Shown here piece after piece: positions 11,386 through 21,712 of a DNA stretch of 64,000 nucleotides. The position numbers were made by a program, and so were the translations under genes. Under the pieces are notes generated by a model that was not told the origin of the DNA, ran no database searches, and saw nothing but the letters and a program-made list of their open reading frames with translations. This DNA comes from Ilex aquifolium. Taxonomy: Eukaryota; Streptophyta; Magnoliopsida; Aquifoliales; Aquifoliaceae. The DNA lies in the NCBI GenBank assembly GCA_951799425.1, contig OX637393.1:36591744-36655743 (forward strand). The letters are read 5' to 3'. How positions within the stretch are numbered: position 1 is the first letter of the stretch; each line of letters begins with the position of its first letter.

Positions 11386-12239
11386 AACTGAACAGTATGA
11401 ATTGGAGGAAAGTAGTCAAGAAAATGGAGTCCCCGACAGTGAAGAGTGGAGCACCATGGATCTTTTTTATTTAACGATGGTAAATGTCTGCATTGTATTC
11501 TCATTGATTTTTTTATCCAATATTAGACCTGGATTCTTTATTCTGTGATTGAGCTTTTTGTGTGTGGATGTATTTATATGTACAGTTTTATAAATTTGTT
11601 TCTGATTGGTGATTTATTTTATTTGTTGTGCTTGGTGAAATTTTAGTTTTTTTTATTATTTGACATTGATTATTTGTTAAAATAGTGTTATTGGTTTGAC
11701 AACCAATTTTTACTATTTTTTTTGTTTAGCATGTTACTATTTTATCGTCCAGGCATCATCAATTGTCCATGTTGATTAAAAATGCTCAGTATGTTAGTGG
11801 TTTGACACACAATTTTGTTCAATTTTAAATGTTACTACTTTTTTTTTTTGGTGAGCATGTTACTCTTTTCTCGCCTATGCATTATCAACTACTCATATTG
11901 TTAATCACTCTCTTGTTAATATATATATACATATATGTATATATATATACATATATGTATATATATATATATAGCGAAAGAGTTTTAATGTTAGTAAAAC
12001 TCTTAAAATTTAGTAGTTTTTAGTTTTCAAATTTATTTTAATTAAATATAATTACTGGAGATATTTTGGACTATGGAAATCAAAATAAACTTATTCCAAA
12101 ACAAAATATTTGAGTGGACGTATTCCCAAATAAGTCTTGAAAAATGGACCAGCCCCTAAATTTTCCTAAATTTTTTTTTTTTTTGGGTGTTTTTAAAGGG
12201 CCATTTTATAGGGTTTAAAGTTTTTGTGGATTTAATTTT
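11386..12239. other. Intergenic with short tandem duplications and an AT microsatellite
   Basis: No gene seen. Between 11680 and 11910 a block of about 130 bp (gcatgttact, then a short gcatcatcaa-like motif) occurs twice in tandem, degenerately. Positions 11918-11973 alternate ATATATAT with acatatatgt. Confidence 0.5.
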
Positions 12240-13661
12240 GGGTAAATTACATCTAAACTCCTAAAGTTTGTCACTTAATCAAACAGAACCCTTCACGTTT
12301 GACATATTACAATAAGCTCCCTAAAGGTATGTACGGGTGTAACACATACATCCTTATCGTTAGAATCCGTTAGACAAGCCGTTAAAAGTGAATAACATCA
12401 GCATATTTTTAATCTAAAATTCCTAAGTTACCCTTGAATAATTTAAAATAAAATCCTTATAAACATAATATTTTCTAAAATTCTCATTTAATCCCCTATT
12501 ACAAACCACCACCATCATACTGAAACCTAACTTGCTCCCATTGGCCACACCGAACCCACCCAAGTCTCCACCAGCACTCACTCATGGTCCAATGCAGTCG
12601 CGTCACACACGTTCCACCATCCAAACAACGGCACACACGCTCCAGTCCAGCACCACTTACTCATGGTTTTGTTGGGCTTATGGTGTACTAGTCTTTGTGT
12701 GAGATGTTTGCAGTAGTGGAGTTCGGTCTTATTTCGAACACAATCAGTTTTATGAAGTTAATTGTTAGGTCATTGAGAAGGGATGAAAGGGTGAAGGACA
12801 GTCGACAGCGGTGATGCAAAAACCAACAACGATATTCCTCATTCGCTCCACAGTTCTTATATATATTGGAGAGAGAGAGAGAGATAGGGAGGGGGAGAGA
12901 GATGGAAGAGTAGGGACGAAGGTGGTATGTTCCTCCCTGCATACACAGTTCCTAAATATTTATAGAGAGAGAATGTGTGTAGGTAGGCCCTCAAAAACAA
13001 CCAAATCAAGCCAATAAATAATCTCCATCAGAATCAAGAAACAAAATCAAAAGAATCTGAAGAACTCAAAACAAGAACCAAAGAGACACAAAGAAGCATT
13101 TCGATTTCGCAAGAAGGTGCAACTATTTTGTGTGATATGTTGATTCCAGAAGCTTTTGTGGTGACTACAACAATAAAGAATGTTCAAGAAGTTTACTCCC
13201 ATGTGTCAAGGATTTCAACAAAACTTGAAATTCTGCTAATAAACTAACTACCAAAATAAATAATCAATTAGACAGTTGGAACCAGACCAAAAAAATAAAT
13301 TAGACAGTTGGAGAGTTTTGGAAAAACTCCGAGAGAGAGAGAGAGAGAGAGAGAGGAAAGTGGGGACGGAGGTGGCCTGAGATTGTCTGTTAGAGGTGGC
13401 TCTGTTATTTCTGAAAGAGAAGGCAACTGTATTTTATGGAAAGAATGTTTCAGACATGGTTGGAGTTGTTTGGTAGTTGGGTTAAGTTATCCAGGTTTGT
13501 TTTGTTTGGGTTATTTGTGAGGACAATTTAGTCATTTTGTCACTTCTGTTAGTTCCACCTGGAAGCCGTTATTATTTGGGGGTCTCAGTGTACTATGTCA
13601 AACGTAAGGGGATCTATCTGATTAAGTGATGAACCTACGAGAGTCTGGATGTAATTTATCC
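12240..13661. mobile_element. Mutator-type MITE with long inverted ends and a 9-bp TSD
   Basis: The left end starts gggtaaattacatct and the right end is its inverse (gatgtaatttatcc). Similarity extends inward for roughly 140 bp, including cacttaatca and acgtttgaca in both arms. The element is flanked by a perfect 9-bp direct repeat, tttaatttt (12231-12239 and 13662-13670), the size expected for MULE insertion. The interior holds GA-rich runs (12868-12890, 13328-13354) and no transposase, so it is non-autonomous. Confidence 0.72.
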
Positions 13662-13859
13662 TTTAATTTTTTCACGTAGGCTATTTATGGTAACTAAAAT
13701 TTTGGGGTTCTTACAAAATGGGGCCTAGCCCAGTCTTTTTTACCTTCACTATTGCCTCAGCCTTCTAACAAATAAAACATGACAAAGAAAAATATATATT
13801 AGAATGAACGGGTACACTAGTTAATTTATATCTATATTACTTCTAAATCTATGTCTATA

Positions 13860-14280
13860 TCTAGATCTATATTTTTTTTTTGATGAAGACATGTACAGAA
13901 TCAACACACAAGAAACCCAACTTACACGGCTAAGTGCAACTAAATAGAGGTAATGAGTACTTTCTGAAACCCACTAAACCACAACATCCAGACAATTGCT
14001 GACTAGATGAGGGTCCAATGGCCATTAAATACACACTCACTCACTCCGGTTGCTTTGCTCAATGTGGGAAGAGATTTTTTCGAGCAAAGCAACGGGGGTG
14101 AGTGACTATTTAATGGCCATTGTACCCTCATCCAGTCAACAATTGCGTGGGTGTTGTGATTTAGTGGGTTCCAGAAAGTACTCATTATATCTATTCAGTT
14201 GCACTTAGCAGTGTAAGTTGGGTTTCTTGTGTGTTGATTATATGCATTTCTTCATCAAAAAAAAATCTAGATCTATATTT
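13860..14280. repeat. Long hairpin: ~190-bp inverted arms with a 21-base loop
   Basis: The left arm (13872-14060) and right arm (14082-14265) are near-perfect reverse complements, including ttaaatggccattg, cagttgcact and gggtttcttgtgtgttga. The loop is 14061-14081. The outer ends are a T-run on the left and an A-run on the right. The direct repeat tctagatctatattt flanks both sides (13860-13874 and 14266-14280), overlapping the T-run on the left. No protein is encoded. It could be a foldback MITE or two head-to-head SINE-like copies. Confidence 0.78.
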
Positions 14281-14334
14281 ATTTTATTTTACTTATAAAT
14301 GTAAGCATCGAAAAACTTCTAGTTTCGTATTTTA

Positions 14335-14636
14335 CCCATAATTATCACTATAAAGTCAATTATACCCATTTATTTTTTTGTCTCCCATGTATTTTTCTAT
14401 CTTTCATACCTATTGGATTTCTAAAATATTTTGAACTCTTTTATTAGAAGTATACCTAGATAAACTTTATCTCTATGACTTACTAGTATATTCTTCCTTT
14501 TTTTTATTCCTAATTATCATTATAAAGTCAATTATACCCACATATTTTTTTGTCTTTCATATCTATTAGACTTCCACAATATTTTGTAGTTAGATAGACT
14601 TTATCTCTATGACTTGCTAGTACATTCTTTCTTTTT
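14335..14636. repeat. Tandem duplication of ~170 bp
   Basis: The order attatca(c/t)tataaagtcaa, ttataccca, ttttttgtct, ctttatctctatgact and ctagta(t/c)attctt occurs twice, from about 14339 and again from about 14514. The copies differ by substitutions and a small deletion. Confidence 0.7.
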
Positions 14637-16139
14637 TATTCAATTTGGCAAACTCAACTAGAATTCTAATACCACATGAAAAAAGAATTGCTAATTTTTA
14701 GATGATAAACACAAACCATATACGAAAGTACCTATACTTGACAAACTTTATATTTTTTCATCTTTTTGCTCACTGAAGCTTTATATTATTGGCAAAAGAA
14801 TGCATGGTCACTTCGATGATCTACAAGTTTGAATTCAACTATTATTTATATGATTTTGTGAATAGATATGCATGTATGTATGCTTATTTGGGGGTATGGA
14901 TCCATGGTTTTAGTTTGGTACAAGCGTGGTTAGCGTATTTAAATAAATTTTGGATATATCGAGGTTATTTTATAATTTTCAGCAAAAATTATGAAGTTAT
15001 ATTGATATTTTATAAAAATTAGGATCATTATGAAAATAAATTATAAGATCATTTTATAGGTCTATAATGGAATTAAGAGTCATAATTTAAATTATAAAAT
15101 CATTTGGATTTAAAAAAAATTAAATATAATCATATTTAGTTATACTGGAGATTGTTAATATAGCATGTATTTAACTGCATCGTAGGAATCACTATAGCTT
15201 ATACTCCTCCAGCGAGACATGGATGTTTGAAGGTAGTTCAACTTATCTATTGTGCTTCTGGAAGGGATATGTTTCTCAAATTTTGACTTGGTATTTCCTT
15301 ATGTTGATTGAAATTTTTGGCTAGAATGAAATCAATGAATCCTTTTGTGTTCCATAAGATGCATTTAAGCTTGCCATAATTTACTATATTTTCGTCTCTG
15401 TGGTGTGCCATTTTCTTTTATCATGCGGTGTAGAAAGTTATGAACAATGATCTCGTAATAGACAATTTTGCTCTAAGTAATAATTTATGTGTAAAAATTT
15501 TGATTTTCTATTTCATCCCTATTTAATAATATTAAGTCAATCATACCCTACATATTTTTATTAATGTCAATATTTTTCTTTCCAAGTTCTATCAAAATTT
15601 TTCTTATCATATAGTATTAGGTCTTTAGCCATTCGTTCTATTTATTCTTATAGCTTTAGGTCTTTAATTATAATAGTAGCTCTAATAAGTCAAATAACTT
15701 TATAATACACGTATACATTAATAACTAGGTTTAGTAAAAATTAAAATAAGAATTAATTCTCCAACACATAATTTATTTATTCAATTCAATTACACATATA
15801 ATCTATATTTTTTTATAAATTTAACAAAAAAAATATTATTTAAACGTGTTCACACATCGTATGTTACCAGCCTAATTTTTATAAAATTAATTATATCCTT
15901 ATACTTTCATATAATTTTTATTTTTATACGTAATTTGACTTTCAATTTATTTTGAACTCTTTAATAAGTAGTATTTGATTTCTAAATTCTTTTGGACTTT
16001 TTATAAGTAATACACTTACATAAAAATTTTCATGTCTATATAAAGTAAAGACGAATCTATATTATATTGTTATATACATATAGTCATCAGATTGGACTAT
16101 AAGATCAAGTATATGTTATATTTAATTTTTTTTTCAACA
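14637..16139. other. AT-rich intergenic sequence, no gene seen
   Basis: No recognisable coding sequence. The stretch around 15770-15876 resembles 25105-25213 in order (aattacacata, then aacaaaaaaaatattattta, then a cacatcgt motif), so two related short repeats flank the large gypsy element. Confidence 0.5.
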
Positions 16140-16144
16140 ATTAG

Positions 16145-16757
16145 TGATGGGCCTGACCCAAGGCCCAACTCAAATACTGGTCCCGACCCAAATCAGGCCC
16201 AACTCAGATCGTGGGCTTGGCCCAGACAAGCCCCAGTGGATCCGGCCCAGAAGAAACTCAGATCTAGTCGGGCTCACCAAAGCCCTGAGAGCCACGTCAT
16301 CCTAAAGTCAAGGAGTCAGCAACCCCATCAGAGAACCTCATCCATGCCATCCTAAAGTGAGGAGGTTTGCCACGTTATCCTGGGACCTGGTCTTGAGGAG
16401 ATCTCCACGCCCTCTCAACAACTGCCTCACCTATTACGAGGATGACGCCCACTCCACCAAATCAGTCTTTCTGGTACTGATAAGACGCCTCAATCTGTTA
16501 GGAGGCGCCTATAAATTGTAAGCCCTCCGTACACATGAGGGAAATCTCTTACATCTTGTATCTCGCCTATTACTCACACTTGAGCACCCAACACTCCTTG
16601 AAGTTATAAAACACCCAAGTCATTCTAGCTCTTCACAGTGGAGTAGGTCACCTTGACCAAACCACTTAAATTGTATTTTGCTTGTGTTGCTTCTCCTTAT
16701 TTATTTATTGCATTTATTACTTGACAGGTGGTGCATAAAATCAATTTTGCATCATTA
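16145..16757 (+). repeat. 5' LTR of element 1
   Basis: About 613 bp, similar throughout to 24481-25060. A TATA-like TATAAATT lies at 16510-16517. The inner end reads gcatcatta where the 3' LTR has gcatcatca, consistent with a C-to-T change at the terminal CA. Confidence 0.88.
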
Positions 16758-16760
16758 GTT

Positions 16761-16779
16761 TGGCGTCGTCTGTGGGAAC
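16761..16779 (+). other. Primer binding site of element 1
   Basis: TGGCGTCGTCTGTGGGAAC lies three bases inside the LTR. The first nine bases match the TGGCGCCGT start seen in Tat/Athila-type elements except for one C-to-T change. I cannot fix which tRNA it used; tRNA-Asp is a possibility for the first nine bases only. Confidence 0.7.
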
Positions 16780-16817
16780 GACAAAGTTTTCACCCAATCA
16801 CTTTTCTTTCTATATCT

Positions 16818-17277
16818 ATGGCGATCACCACCAGATCCATGAATCAGTCTGAGGACAATCCACCACGTGAGGAGGAGGTCTTGCCTCTGCCAGCCAATCC
16901 GGTTCCTGATCCACAACAAATGTTAGTGGAGATGATGCAGCTACTGGTAAACCAAAACCAGCAGATCCTCCAGTTTATGCTTGCTGGACAAGAAGGTGCG
17001 CACCTAAGGGGAGAACAACCAGCCAGGGGAGCACCTCAGGCACCTTGCCCAGGGTTCCAAGGAGGACACCAGCTGGGAGTCCACCTCCAGGCCGCTCTCA
17101 AGGGGCACCCCCTTGCAACACTAGGGAGCCCCTCCTCAGCGCCAAGGGGTGACCCCTCCACCTCATCCACCAGTTCCGTCCTTTCACCGCCAGGGGGTGA
17201 CCTCACCGCTAGGCTGCTCGCAAGGGACGATTGCTATGAGCTCAAAAGACAGATTGAGGAGCTCATACAGCGCAGCT
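16818..17277 (+). pseudogene. Element 1 gag N-terminal remnant
   Basis: Open from the ATG at 16818 (MAITTRSMNQSEDN) to a stop at 17277. It contains the low-complexity N-terminal linker common in Tat gag (MLVEMMQLLVNQNQQILQFM) and a Pro/Ser-rich tail. The capsid core seen in element 2 is missing; only about 130 bases separate this frame from the protease-linked frame. I infer an internal deletion of roughly 1 kb. Confidence 0.7.
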
Positions 17278-17408
17278 AACTACGCCAGTATGTATCTGGT
17301 AGAGGCCAAGCAACACCTCTAGCTCGCAATCAAGATGACCAGCAACCTCTTGGAGAACTTCAGACCATCTCCGGAGGGCTCGCATGAGGAGGAGAATCCC
17401 ACTCAGCC

Positions 17409-18155
17409 ATGAAGGCCCACGCTAGAAATGCTAGACAGACCGATGACCTGCGCCCATCCAAGTCACACAAGCACGGAGATAGCGAGATCATCTCCTTGTC
17501 AGACAAGGACCTGGAAGAAATTCAGCACTCCCATGATGACCCACTAGTGCTAACTATAACCATTGCCAATTTTCAAGTACGGAGGATTCTTGTGGACAGC
17601 GGCAGCTCTGCAGACATCCTATTCGCATAAGCTTATGACAAGCTCCGCCTTGGAAGGGAGAGGTTACAGCCCATCAGGTCGCCCCTAATTGGATTCTCAG
17701 GGGAGAAGGTTTACCCCCTAGGGTCCATCACCCTGTCAGTCACCGCCGGCACAGCACCCCGAAGCTCTACGGTGATGGTGTACTTCTTGGTGATAGATTA
17801 CTCGTCGGCCTACAATGTCATCTTAGGGTGACCCGCACTTAACACCCTAAGAGCGGTACCCTCCACTTACCATCTCATCCTCAATTTTCTAACCCCAGCT
17901 GAAATTGGAGAGGTTCAAGGAGATCAGGTTGCGACAAGAGAATGTTACGTCTCCTCCATGAGGGCTAGGAAGCCACAAGAGACCCTACAAGTAGAGGTGT
18001 TTGATCCCAGAGATGATGACACATTGGAGAGAGGAGAGCTAGTGGAAGACCTCACACCAGTGGTCTTGGACGAGGAGCTTCCAGAGAGGAGGGTGTACAT
18101 TGGCTCCTCTCTTCTTGAGGATCTAGCCCGCCAACTCGTGGATTTCTTGAGGTGA
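17409..18155 (+). pseudogene. Element 1 protease and linker
   Basis: Translation gives HSHDDPLVLTITIANFQVRR then ILVDSGSSADILFA, the retropepsin active site (Asp codon 17595-17597). The rest (PIRSPLIGFSGEKVYPLGSI, SSAYNVILG, PALNTLRAVPSTYHL) follows the Tat protease pattern. In-frame stops at 17629 and 17829 (the latter CGA to TGA in GRPALN) break it. After the protease comes an acidic linker (DDDTLERGELVEDL) leading to reverse transcriptase. Confidence 0.85.
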
Positions 18156-18158
18156 AAT

Positions 18159-19600
18159 ATGGACGTCTTTGCATGGTCACACGAGGACCTCAAGGGCATT
18201 GACCCTGAGGTCGCCACCCACTGCCTCAATGTCGATCCCCGTTATAAGCCTATTTGCCAAAAGTTGAGGAGCGTCTCCACTGAAAGAGCGCAAGCAATGG
18301 ACAAGGAGGTGGAAAAACTAATAGGAAATGGGGCAATTAGAAAAGTAGCATATCCGGTTTGGCTATCAAATGTGGTAATGGTGACCAAAACTGGTGGAAA
18401 GTGGCGCCTTTGCATCGAATTCACTGAGCTCAATAAGGTATGTCCTAAGGACAGCTACCCGTTGCCGCGAATCGACATCCTCATCGACGCCACTGTTGGA
18501 CATGAGCTGCTCACCTTCCTGGATACATATTTAGGATATAACCAGATCAGCATGTATGCCCCAAACCAAGAGAATACATCTTTCATCACTCCAAAGGGAT
18601 CCTACTGCTCAAGGGTCATACCCTTTGGACTAAAAAATGTAGGAGCAACATACCAACGATTGGTGAACAAGATATTCCAGTCACAGATTGGAAAGACAAT
18701 GAAGGTATATGTGGATGACATGCTGGTAAAGAGCCTCGTTGCAGCGGACCACATAAACCACCTACAAGAGACCTTTGATGTTCTCAGATTGTAGCACATA
18801 AAACTGAACCCTAAGAAGTGAGCCTTTGGCGTCGAATCAGGAAAGTTCTTGGGCTTCATGGACAACCAAAGGGGAATTGAAGCAAATCTAGATAAAATCA
18901 AAGTCATCCTAGATATGAGGTCGCCCACCACAATCAAGGAGCTCCAGCGCCTCAATGGGAGAATTGCAGTCTTCAATAGATTTGTCTCCAAGTCTGCAAA
19001 CAAGTGCTTACCCTTATTCAGAATCCTTCGAAAGGCTTTTGAGTGGGGACCTGACGCAAAAGAGGCTTTCCAAAAATTAAAAGCTTATCTAGCTGCCCCC
19101 CTCTCCTTTCTCATGCCATGCCAAGAGAAATCGTATACTTATACCTCTCCGTCTCCCCATCTACAGTGAGCTCTGTCCTCATCAGAGATAACGAAGGGGT
19201 ACAGAGGCCCATCTACTACGTAAATAGGGCATATCGGGGAGTAGAGGTAAGACATTCAAGACTAGAAAAACTAGCTCTTACCCTGATCTCAACAGCAAGG
19301 CGTCTCCGGCACTACTTCTAGAGTCATATTATTGTCGTTGTCAGGGATCAGCTTTTGAAGAGAATTCTGGGAAAACCAGATGTTTCTGGAAGACTCCTTA
19401 TGTGGGTAGTGGAGTTGGGCGAGTTCGATGTACAATACCAGCTGAGGGCAACCATCAAGGCACAAACCCTGGCGGATTTCGTTGCCGAGCTCACACCGCC
19501 GGAAGGGGAGTGCTGCGGACCTTCAACATCTCCACAAGACATCCAAGAAGCCTCACCAGGGGTCCTGCCACAGCAAACAGACATCCAGGCGCCCTAGCCA
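18159..19600 (+). pseudogene. Element 1 reverse transcriptase and RNase H
   Basis: Reads MDVFAWSHEDLKGIDPEVAT, KWRLCIEFTELNKVCPKDSY, PLPRIDILIDATVGHELLTF, GLKNVGATYQRLVN and the catalytic YVDDM at 18708-18722. Stops fall at 18792 (CAG to TAG) and 18820. The thumb (FLGFMDNQRGIEANLDKIK) and the connected RNase H region (YYVNRAYRGVEVRHSRLEKL, GRLLMWVVELGEFDVQY) follow, with a frame change near 19110 and a stop at 19319. The enzyme would copy element RNA and degrade the template; this copy is dead. Confidence 0.88.
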
Positions 19601-19689
19601 CCCAAGCGCCCAGGACACACTAGTGCCCTCCCAGGAGCCCTACCTAGGCGTCCAGGCCACCCACGGCCTCCGAGGCTCATTCTCCAGGC

Positions 19690-20227
19690 ATGGCCCCGTT
19701 TGCCTTCTTGCCCCTGTTGCCTCCCTACACTACAGAGTCATCTCCCTGGAAACTTTACGTGGATAGTTCTTCAACTAGCGAGAGAAGTGGTGCAAGCCTA
19801 ATGCTAATCAGCCCCGACTGCACTCCAATCAAATATGCCGTTACACTTCATTTTCCAACTTCCAACAATGAAGCAAAATATGAAGCCCTCCTATCCAGCC
19901 TAAGGTTGGCAGTTGAAATGGAGGCCCAACACCTCATCACCTACAGTGATTCTCAATTGATAGTCAACCAAGTGAGGGAGAGTTTGAAACAAAGGAAGCC
20001 AGGATGCAAGAGTACCTGAAAATGGCGCAAGCCAATTGACCAAGTTCCACCATTTCCAAATCCACCATGTTCCAAGGGAAGAAAATACTATAGCAGATGC
20101 GCTGGCCAGATTTGCCTCGTCGTTAGAAGTCCCACCAGGACCGGCATTTACTGGTCACCAATTTGAACCAAGTAGACTAAGTGTAGAGACCACTAACGTC
20201 AACTGCACATCTTCTGAGTCAAACTAG
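19690..20227 (+). pseudogene. Element 1 second (archaeal-type) RNase H
   Basis: Contains WKLYVDSSSTSERSGASLML, NNEAKYEALLSSLRLAVEME and YSDSQLIVNQV, followed in another frame by HHVPREENTIADALARFASS. This is the extra RNase H typical of the Tat group, lying between the first RNase H and integrase. One frameshift near 20000 splits it. Confidence 0.85.
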
Positions 20228-21440
20228 ATGACCCCCATTAAGGCGTACCTACAAGAGGGCCACTGCCAAATAACCCATTGGAAGCCAAGAAGCTTAGATT
20301 GACGGCCTCCAAGTTCACCATTCTATAAGACATCCTGTACAAGAAGAGCTATTCCCTACCATTACTACGTTGCCTCTCTCCAGAGGAAGCTGACTACGCC
20401 CTGCGAAAAATCCATGAGGGAGTTTGTGGAAACCGTTCTAGAGAACGCTCCTTAGCCCACAAGGCGATCAGACAAGGCTACTTCTGGCCTAACATGGTGC
20501 CCGAAAGTTCACTAGAAAATGTGACAAAGGTCAACACTTAACCACCGTGCCCAGACAACCACCAGAGAAATTGACAGCCATCACAAGTCTCTGGCCCTTC
20601 TCCAAGTGGGGAATCGACATCTTGGGCCCTCTACCCATCAGTCGATAACAGTGTAAATTTGTGATAATAGCTATTGACTACTTCACAAAGTGGGCGGAGG
20701 CTGAGCCCTTAGCCAAGATAACAGACGTAAATGTTAAAGACTTTATCTTGAAAAACATAGTCTGCCGCTTTGGGGTGCCCTACGACATAGTCAGTGACAA
20801 CGCTAAGCAGTTCGACAACAAACTTCTGAACTCTCTCTGCGTCGACCTCCTGATCAAACAGGTTTATTCTAGCCCAGCACACCCGCAGGCAAATGGACAG
20901 ACAAAGGTCATAATCAGGATAATATTGCGCAATCTGAAGACTAGGCTAGAAAGAGCCAAAGGTCTCTGGGTAGACGAGCTCTCAGGGGTGTTGTGGGCAT
21001 ACCGGACAACAACAAGAGTCCCCACTGGTGAGACTCCCTTTTTCCTCATCTTTAGAACAGAAACAGTCATACATGTAGCAATTGGGATACATTCCCTAAG
21101 GGTCCAACACCATGACCCATCACCAATAAAGAAGGCCTCCGCATCAATCTCGACTTGATAGAGGAGGAAAGTGAGATGACCATGGTCCGGAATGTAGAAT
21201 GCAAATGCCACATAACAAAATACTACAACTCGAGGGTGAAGCTTTGCTCCTTCTTACTTGGAGATCTAGTCCTCAAAAAAGTAATACTCAGCACAAAAGA
21301 CTCACGAGAGGGAAAGCTCGGATCAAACTGGGAATAGCCCTACACTATGATAAATATAGTAAGGTCGGGCACCTACACAATCCAAAATTCTAAGGGAAAG
21401 CTCTTACCTCATCCATGGAATACTGAACATCTAAAGAGGT
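20228..21440 (+). pseudogene. Element 1 integrase, catalytic Glu replaced
   Basis: Zinc-binding N-terminal pieces (IHEGVCGNRSRERSLAHKAI, RQGYFWPNMV) precede the core: WGIDILGPLP, VIIAIDYFTKWAEAEPL, FGVPYDIVSDNAKQF, HPQANGQTKVI. The third acidic residue of the DDE triad, normally Glu in the NGQxE block, is Lys (AAG, 20904-20906). A stop splits the core at about 20647, and the C-terminal domain (LCSFLLGDLVLKKVILSTKD) is in shifted frames ending near 21440. Confidence 0.85.
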
Positions 21441-21712
21441 AATATCAATAACACTTGAGGAGGGCAGAAGTGATAAAGCTGAAGGACTTGATTTTATTTT
21501 TTCTTTTTAGTCAAAATATTTGTACATTTTTTGGGATTATTGTCCACCATTGCTTATTATGAGCAATCATCAAATAAAATTTTCTGAATTTACTCCAAAA
21601 AGTTGTCTTTCATTTTATTTCAAATAAATCTCAAATGAAACTCTGAAAGGCAAAGTCCACTATTACAAAAGTCAGAGCATAGTTTGACACTATCTATCTA
21701 CTAAAAAAAAAA

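Noticed and set aside
8866..13820. One Helitron spanning both CTAG-containing ends
   Set aside because: The two ends face each other in inverted orientation, which a single Helitron would not show, and no 5' TC terminus could be placed.
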